NCBI GenBank assembly: GCA_020217035.1
Contig: JAIWOG010000236.1
Coordinates: forward strand, 1-10,000
Source of the DNA: Magnetospirillum sp.
Lineage (GTDB): Bacteria > Pseudomonadota > Alphaproteobacteria > Rhodospirillales > Magnetospirillaceae
Direction: 5' to 3'
DNA length: 10,000 nt
Shown here: positions 6,238-10,000 of the stretch, piece by piece
How positions within the stretch are numbered: the stretch's first letter is position 1
How the letters are laid out: each line of letters opens with the position of its first letter
The notes under the pieces: generated by a model
Database searches by the model: none
Seen by the model: only the letters and a program-made list of their open reading frames with translations
What the model was told of the DNA's origin: nothing
Made by a program: the position numbers and the translations under genes

Positions 6238-6238
6238 C

Positions 6239-6865
6239 CTAGGTCAGTTCCAACCCGGCCGGCACATGCTGGTCGGGTTCGGGCTGTCCCAAAACCTGGC
6301 GAACCGGGATCACCCCGCCCCACACCGGCAAGCCCAGGTCGTCGGCCCGGTCCTGGGGCGGACCTTGGCGCGACTTCACCGTCGCCTCGGCGATGGGCAA
6401 GCGGAAGACCGCCGTCGCCGCCAGTTCCTTGTCGTCGGGGGGGCGAACCTGGGCGGCACGGCCGGGATGGACCTTGTCCACCAACACCATCAACGCATCG
6501 TGCTTTTCACGGTCGTCGACGATTTCCTGGGCCCGGCCGAACACCATCACCGAACGATAGTTGACCGAATGGTGCATGGCGGATCGCGCCATTACCAGAC
6601 CGTCCAGGATCGAGAGGGTGGCGCACACCTCGCCGCCTTGGCGCAGCGCTTCGGCGATGCGGCCGTTGATGGCGAAATGGAAGTAAAGCCCGTCCCCCAC
6701 CCGCCAGGCATTGGTCGGCATGACGAAGGGGGCGCCGTCCTGGACAAAGCCCAGATGGGCGACCAAAGATTGGTCGACGACGGCGTGGATAGCTTCGATC
6801 TCGCCGCTGACCCGGGTCTTGCGGCGAAAGGCTTGGGTACGGGGCGTGGTCGGCAGATGGCTCAT
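6239..6865 (-). CDS. Pyridoxamine 5'-phosphate oxidase-like flavin-binding protein
   Basis: This 208-residue soluble protein has the split-barrel flavin fold of the pyridoxamine-phosphate-oxidase-like group (Pyridox_ox_2 type). Visible markers are an early 'VDQSLVAHLGFVQDGAPFVMPTNAWRVGDGLYFH' region, 'GEVCATLSILDGLVMARSAMHHSVNYRSVMVFGRAQ' and the C-terminal 'LPVWGGVIPV'. Relatives bind FMN, FAD, F420 or haem and reduce or oxidise small molecules; few have known substrates, and this is not PdxH itself. ATG 6865 is chosen; a TTG at 6922 would place the start beside the grxD terminator and add residues unlike the family. Its stop lies one base from that of the convergent outer-membrane gene. The terminator upstream implies it has its own promoter. 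Confidence 0.85.
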   Translation of the reverse strand: MSHLPTTPRTQAFRRKTRVSGEIEAIHAVVDQSLVAHLGFVQDGAPFVMPTNAWRVGDGLYFHFAINGRIAEALRQGGEVCATLSILDGLVMARSAMHHSVNYRSVMVFGRAQEIVDDREKHDALMVLVDKVHPGRAAQVRPPDDKELAATAVFRLPIAEATVKSRQGPPQDRADDLGLPVWGGVIPVRQVLGQPEPDQHVPAGLELT

Positions 6866-6923
6866 CCCCACAGCTTGCCAAGACCTTAAGCCATTGAAAA
6901 CACTGAAATTGAATCGATACAAT

Positions 6924-6958
6924 AAAAAAGGCCGCCCAGTTGCCCCAGGCGGCCTTTT
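6924..6958 (-). terminator. Intrinsic terminator downstream of grxD
   Basis: On the - strand the stem GGCGGCC-GGCCGCC (6930-6936 with 6948-6954) around an 11-base loop is followed by six T (complement of A 6924-6929). Outer A-T pairs with TTTT at 6955-6958 lengthen the stem. It begins about 18 bases past the grxD stop. It separates grxD from the flavin-protein gene that follows on the same strand. The flanking T-run on the + side could give weak activity in the other direction. Confidence 0.88.
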
Positions 6959-6975
6959 CCCAAAGACGGGCGCAA

Positions 6976-7308
6976 TCAGCCGTTGAAGGCGATTCCCTTG
7001 TCCTTGAACAGGGCGGCCAGTTCGCCGTTGCCAGCCATTTCGCGCACGATGTCGCAGCCGCCGACGAACTCGTTCTTAACGTAAAGCTGCGGCAGGGTCG
7101 GCCAGTTCGAGAACTGCTTGATGCCTTCGCGCAAGCTGGGGTCGACCAGGATGTCGATGCCCTTGAACTTGACGCCCAGCGCGGTCAGCACTTGGACCAC
7201 GGCGGCCGAGAAACCGCATTGCGGGAACATGGGGGTGCCCTTCATGTAAAGGACGACGTCGTTTTCGCTGAGGTCCTGCTGAATGCGCTCGAAAACCGGA
7301 TTGCTCAT
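6976..7308 (-). CDS. grxD: Monothiol glutaredoxin Grx4, CGFS type
   Basis: This is a 110-residue single-domain monothiol glutaredoxin. The active-site CGFS is at 31-34 with Lys23 in 'YMKGTP' upstream, and the glutathione-binding features 'WPTLPQLYV' (69-77) and 'GGCDI' (83-87) are in place. CGFS glutaredoxins carry a [2Fe-2S] cluster held by the active-site Cys and glutathione. They pass clusters to target proteins and form a mixed cluster with BolA partners. The adjacent bolA gene upstream on the same strand fits that partnership. ATG 7308 is preceded by AGGTCAT as a modest ribosome site. The 122-base gap to bolA contains a plausible internal promoter, and a strong terminator follows. The CGFS assignment is very secure. 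Confidence 0.96.
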   Translation of the reverse strand: MSNPVFERIQQDLSENDVVLYMKGTPMFPQCGFSAAVVQVLTALGVKFKGIDILVDPSLREGIKQFSNWPTLPQLYVKNEFVGGCDIVREMAGNGELAALFKDKGIAFNG

Positions 7309-7354
7309 GGGAATGACCTATCTGCAAAAGGGAAGGCGGAATTGGAATTGTTTC

Positions 7355-7383
7355 AATGTAGGGTGCCACAATCGCTTACGCAA
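7355..7383 (-). promoter_or_regulatory. Candidate grxD promoter
   Basis: On the - strand TTGCGT (complement of 7378-7383) is followed after 17 bases by TACATT (complement of 7355-7360), giving reasonable -35 and -10 boxes in the 122-base gap between bolA and grxD. Transcription would start about 40 bases before the grxD ATG. The gap also contains a TTGCG motif repeated upstream. It suggests grxD can be made apart from bolA. Prediction by eye only. Confidence 0.4.
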
Positions 7384-7431
7384 CATGCTTGCCGCAACGC
7401 AAGGCGGCTTTGATGTCCGTCAATCCTGGCA

Positions 7432-7689
7432 TCAACCCTTGGCCCAGTCGGGGGCATTCTCGGGGGTGGCGGTTTGCAGCGCCAAGGCGTGCAATTCGCC
7501 GCCCATCTTGCCCTGAAGCGCCCCATAGACCATCTGGTGCTGGGCGACGCGGGACTTGCCCTTGAACGCTTCCGACACCACCAGGGCCGAATAATGGTCG
7601 CCGTCGCCGCGCAGATCCTCGATGATCACCTTGGCGTCGGGAAAGGCCTCCTTGATCATCTGTTCGATGACACTGGCTTCCATGGGCAT
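7432..7689 (-). CDS. bolA: BolA-family protein, Grx4 partner
   Basis: This is an 85-residue protein covering one complete BolA domain. The KH-like core runs from '[19 protein letters not shown]' through '[26 protein letters not shown]' to '[14 protein letters not shown]'. His67 in 'ELHALAL' corresponds to the conserved C-terminal histidine that supplies a cluster ligand in BolA-glutaredoxin heterodimers; His32 lies in the variable ligand loop. It has no Cys in that loop, so it would be a histidine-type BolA. Together with grxD downstream it probably forms an Fe-S sensing or delivery pair. ATG 7689 has AGGAGA 8 bases upstream; ATG 7683 is a less favoured alternative. It may share a transcript with the permease gene 68 bases upstream. 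The symbol is used loosely for the family; an IbaG-like name is possible. Confidence 0.92.
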   Translation of the reverse strand: MPMEASVIEQMIKEAFPDAKVIIEDLRGDGDHYSALVVSEAFKGKSRVAQHQMVYGALQGKMGGELHALALQTATPENAPDWAKG

Positions 7690-7697
7690 CTATGCAT

Positions 7698-7703
7698 TCT
7701 CCT
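7698..7703 (-). promoter_or_regulatory. Ribosome binding site for bolA
   Basis: AGGAGA on the - strand is 8 bases before ATG 7689 and 14 before the in-frame ATG 7683, favouring the longer BolA start. Confidence 0.65.
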
Positions 7704-7757
7704 GATTGGGGGCTTGGCGAAAGCTGGGAGGCAGTTTGGGGTATCCGCCCGCGAAAA

Positions 7758-8621
7758 TCAAAGGCGACGAACGGGCCAGGAATATATGGCCAGCCCCAGC
7801 CAGATGGCGCCAAAGGCGATTGCGTGGGCGCGGGTGAAGGCTTCGCCGAAGACGAACACCGCCACCAGCATCTGGACGGTGGGGTTGATGTACATCATCA
7901 GTCCCAGGGTGGATAGTTTCAGCCGCCGCGCCCCATAGGTGAACAAGGCCAAGGGAATGGCGGTCAACGGGCCGGCCACCAGGATCAGCGCCAGGGTGGT
8001 GGAATCGCCCGACGGCACCACGCCGTCACTTCCCCGCCACAGCAGATAGAGCGCCGCCAACGGCGTCAGCAATGCGGCCTCGACGAACAGCCCGGCCATG
8101 GCGCCGACGACGATGGTCTTGCGCAGCAGGCCATAGGCGCCGAAGCTGAAAGCCAGGATCAACGCCACCCACGGCACGCCGCCGCCGCCCAAAACCAGCC
8201 AGCCCACCCCCAAACCGGCCAGGGCCACCGCCGCCAGTTGACGCGGGCTCAGGCTTTCCTTCAGCACCAGCCGGGCCAAGGCCACCGAAACCAGCGGAAA
8301 GATGAAATAGCCCAAGGACGCTTCCAGCGCCCGCCCGTTGGCCACCGCCCAGATGAAGAAGCCCCAGTTGACGCCGATGGCCAAGGACGACAGCATCAGG
8401 CCGTGGCGCACCTTGGCGTCGCGAAGCGCTGTGGTGATTTCCCCCAACCGCCCCCACACGGCCTGGAACAGCAAGGCGAACACCGCTCCGCCCAGAATGC
8501 GATGCGCCAAGACTTCCGGCGCCGGGACATGGCCCACCGCCTTGAAGTAGATGCCGAACACCCCCCAGCACAAGAACGCCCCCAGCGCCGCCATGGCGCC
8601 GGCCCGGCCTTCGCTCATCAT
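7758..8621 (-). CDS. RarD/EamA-family permease
   Basis: This is a 287-residue inner-membrane protein of the drug/metabolite transporter superfamily with about ten hydrophobic helices in two EamA repeats. RarD-type signatures are visible: 'EVLAHRIL' near residue 36, 'VNWGFFIWAVANGRALEASLGYF' in the middle, 'LAFSFGAYGLLRK' opening the second half, and 'LGLMMYINPTVQMLVAVFVFGE' near the end. The family includes chloramphenicol-sensitivity protein RarD; substrates are mostly unknown. Two usual positions differ: 'AHRILGG' where the family often has a Trp-Ser, and 'GYFIFPL' where Asn is common. ATG 8621 is chosen because GGAG (8627-8630) sits 5 bases upstream; GTG 8627 overlaps that site, and ATG 8618 is also possible. 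The purL terminator lies upstream, so the gene needs its own promoter. The rarD name is possible but not certain. Confidence 0.88.
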   Translation of the reverse strand: MMSEGRAGAMAALGAFLCWGVFGIYFKAVGHVPAPEVLAHRILGGAVFALLFQAVWGRLGEITTALRDAKVRHGLMLSSLAIGVNWGFFIWAVANGRALEASLGYFIFPLVSVALARLVLKESLSPRQLAAVALAGLGVGWLVLGGGGVPWVALILAFSFGAYGLLRKTIVVGAMAGLFVEAALLTPLAALYLLWRGSDGVVPSGDSTTLALILVAGPLTAIPLALFTYGARRLKLSTLGLMMYINPTVQMLVAVFVFGEAFTRAHAIAFGAIWLGLAIYSWPVRRL

Positions 8622-8718
8622 GGTCACTCCAGCAAATGGGTGGCCATCATGAGAGCGCCGACGCCCGGGGCCAAGAGAAACAATGACACCCAGGCAATCG
8701 GTTGATCATTCCACGAAA

Positions 8719-8746
8719 AAGGCGCCGTCCTGACGGACGGCGCCTT
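8719..8746 (-). terminator. Intrinsic terminator of purL
   Basis: A perfect 12-base-pair stem, AAGGCGCCGTCC against GGACGGCGCCTT, closes a four-base loop (8731-8734). On the - strand a run of T follows (complement of the A run at 8716-8720). It lies about 24 bases past the purL stop. It is the clearest intrinsic terminator in the window and ends the purine-gene transcript before the permease gene. Confidence 0.93.
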
Positions 8747-8769
8747 GATCCTTGCCGCGGACAGACGGG

Positions 8770-9999
8770 TTAATGACCCGACATTTCCGCCCCCATGTAA
8801 TTGGGCATCCAGGCTTCGTTGATGTCGCGCAGTTCCGCCACCGACACCGACGCACCGCCGACGCTGATGGTCTCGCCGCCGGTCTTGCCGATGACGCGGG
8901 CGACGCAATCGTGTTCCTGGGCGGCTTCGAGGACGGCAACCAAGTCGTCTTGGCCCACTTCCAGCAGATAGCGGCCCTGGTCCTCGCCGAAGCACCAGGC
9001 GTGCAGCGGCACGTTGGCAGGGGCTTCGATGGCGGCGCCGATGCCGCCGGGCATGGCCATTTCCGCCACCGCCACCAACAGACCACCGTCCGAGATGTCA
9101 TGGCAGGCCAGAACCTGGCCGTCCTGGATCAACTGACGCACCAACTCGCCCTTGCGGCGTTCGCGATGCAGCGCCACCGGCGGCGGGGCGCCTTCCTCGC
9201 GGCCACAGACCTCGCGCAGGTACAAGGACGCACCCAGCCAGCCCTTGGTTTCGCCCAGCAGCACGATGTGGTTGCCGCCGGCCTTGAAGGCCACGGTCAT
9301 GTGCTTGGAAACGTCGTCCAACAGGCCGACGGCGCCGATGGCCGGGGTCGGCTGGATGGCGGTGCCTTGGGTCTCGTTGTAAAGCGAGACGTTGCCCGAG
9401 ACGACGGGGAAGTCCAGTTCGCGGCAGGCTTCGCCCATGCCTTTGATGGCTTCGACGATCTGGCCCATGATCTCGTGCTTTTCGGGATTGCCGAAATTCA
9501 AGTTGTCGGTGACCGCCAAGGGCACCGCGCCGGTGGCCGAGATGTTGCGATAGGCTTCGGCCACCGCCTGACGCCCGCCTTCGTGCGGGTCGGCCTGGCA
9601 GTAACGCGGGGTGCAGTCAGTGGTGATGGCCACCGCCTTGCTGGTGCCGTGGATGCGCACCACGGCGGCATCGCCGCCGGGACGCTGCACGGTGTCGCCC
9701 ATGACCATATGGTCGTATTGCTGGTAGATCCAGCGCTTGGACGCCAGATCGGGGCAGCCCAGCAGGGTTTTGAGTGCGGCGACGGGATCGACGGCTTCCA
9801 CCTGCTCGGCCGTGATCACCGGCTGCTTGGCCGGCGCCACCCACGGGCGGTCATATTCCGGCGACGCCTGGGCCAGCGGGTCGATGGGCAGGTCGGCGAC
9901 GATTTCGCCATGGCGCTTCAGCACCATGCGGCCGGTGTCGGTCAACGTGCCGATGACGGCGAAATCCAGTTCCCACTTGTCCATGATCGCCTTGGCCTG
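8770..9999 (-). CDS. purL: Phosphoribosylformylglycinamidine synthase, large subunit PurL, C-terminal part
   Basis: This is the C-terminal ~409 residues of the small-type PurL (full length usually about 740); the start is beyond the right edge. The frame enters the window as 'QAKAIMDKWELDFAVIG'. Counting from that Met, family hallmarks follow. 'TTDCTPRYCQADPHEGG' is at 121-137, 'DNLNFGNPEKHEIM' at 160-173 and 'PVVSGNVSLYNET' at 193-205. 'HDISDGGLLVAVAEMAM', at 295-311, lies in the second AIR-synthase-like domain. The enzyme converts FGAR, glutamine and ATP to FGAM in purine synthesis, working with the PurS and PurQ subunits, which should lie to the right. It ends at TAA with a strong terminator 24 bases on. 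No motif is missing in the visible part. Confidence 0.97.
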   Translation of the reverse strand, partial: QAKAIMDKWELDFAVIGTLTDTGRMVLKRHGEIVADLPIDPLAQASPEYDRPWVAPAKQPVITAEQVEAVDPVAALKTLLGCPDLASKRWIYQQYDHMVMGDTVQRPGGDAAVVRIHGTSKAVAITTDCTPRYCQADPHEGGRQAVAEAYRNISATGAVPLAVTDNLNFGNPEKHEIMGQIVEAIKGMGEACRELDFPVVSGNVSLYNETQGTAIQPTPAIGAVGLLDDVSKHMTVAFKAGGNHIVLLGETKGWLGASLYLREVCGREEGAPPPVALHRERRKGELVRQLIQDGQVLACHDISDGGLLVAVAEMAMPGGIGAAIEAPANVPLHAWCFGEDQGRYLLEVGQDDLVAVLEAAQEHDCVARVIGKTGGETISVGGASVSVAELRDINEAWMPNYMGAEMSGH

Positions 10000-10000
10000 G

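Noticed and set aside
6866..6922. TTG 6922 start for the flavin-binding protein
   Set aside because: It abuts the grxD terminator, is a rare start codon without a ribosome site, and adds residues not matching the family.
7376..7813. Open frame on the - strand overlapping bolA
   Set aside because: It covers BolA in a different frame, has no family features, and overlaps the end of the permease gene.
8641..8709. A 20-codon frame starting at ATG 8709 upstream of the permease
   Set aside because: The ATG has no properly spaced ribosome site and the peptide has no recognisable character; the overlapping hydrophobic frame is the better candidate and is itself uncertain.

Overview
This 10 kb window is GC-rich and densely coded. 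It looks chromosomal and alphaproteobacterial, most like a Rhodospirillales / Magnetospirillum-type genome. That placement is an inference from gene order (purL, then bolA and grxD), from DUF2218 beside an iron-type ABC importer, and from base composition. No rRNA or marker gene fixes the species. I see no mobile element, CRISPR array, tRNA or rRNA.

Left part, + strand (1-4140): a compact metal-chelate uptake operon. It holds the C-terminal barrel of a TonB-dependent outer-membrane receptor (cut by the window edge), a periplasmic binding protein, a FecCD-type permease, its ATPase, and a small DUF2218 protein. The last four genes are chained by 1-4 base stop/start overlaps, so they are probably co-translated. 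Together they move a chelate (siderophore, haem or cobalamin-like; the substrate cannot be read from sequence) across the outer membrane, periplasm and inner membrane.

Middle, + strand (4141-6237): a MarR-type repressor with a perfect palindrome just upstream, then a single-domain VOC (glyoxalase-fold) protein. The VOC promoter region contains two more palindromes, one lying between the likely -35 and -10 boxes. This looks like a self-contained repressor/target pair. Next comes an exported outer-membrane beta-barrel protein behind an AT-rich leader with short phased repeats.

Right part, - strand (6239-10000): reading leftward from the right edge come the C-terminal part of purL (purine synthesis) with a strong intrinsic terminator, a RarD/EamA-type permease, bolA and grxD (the Fe-S handling pair) with a second strong terminator, and a pyridoxamine-phosphate-oxidase-like flavin protein. 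The last of these meets the outer-membrane gene tail to tail with one base between stop codons.

Most of the window is familiar gene content. The parts most worth a second look are the operator palindromes around the MarR/VOC pair, the tight coupling of DUF2218 to the importer, the repeat-bearing leader of the outer-membrane gene, and a short hydrophobic open stretch that runs into the start of the RarD gene. I did not find a convincing, previously undescribed system.
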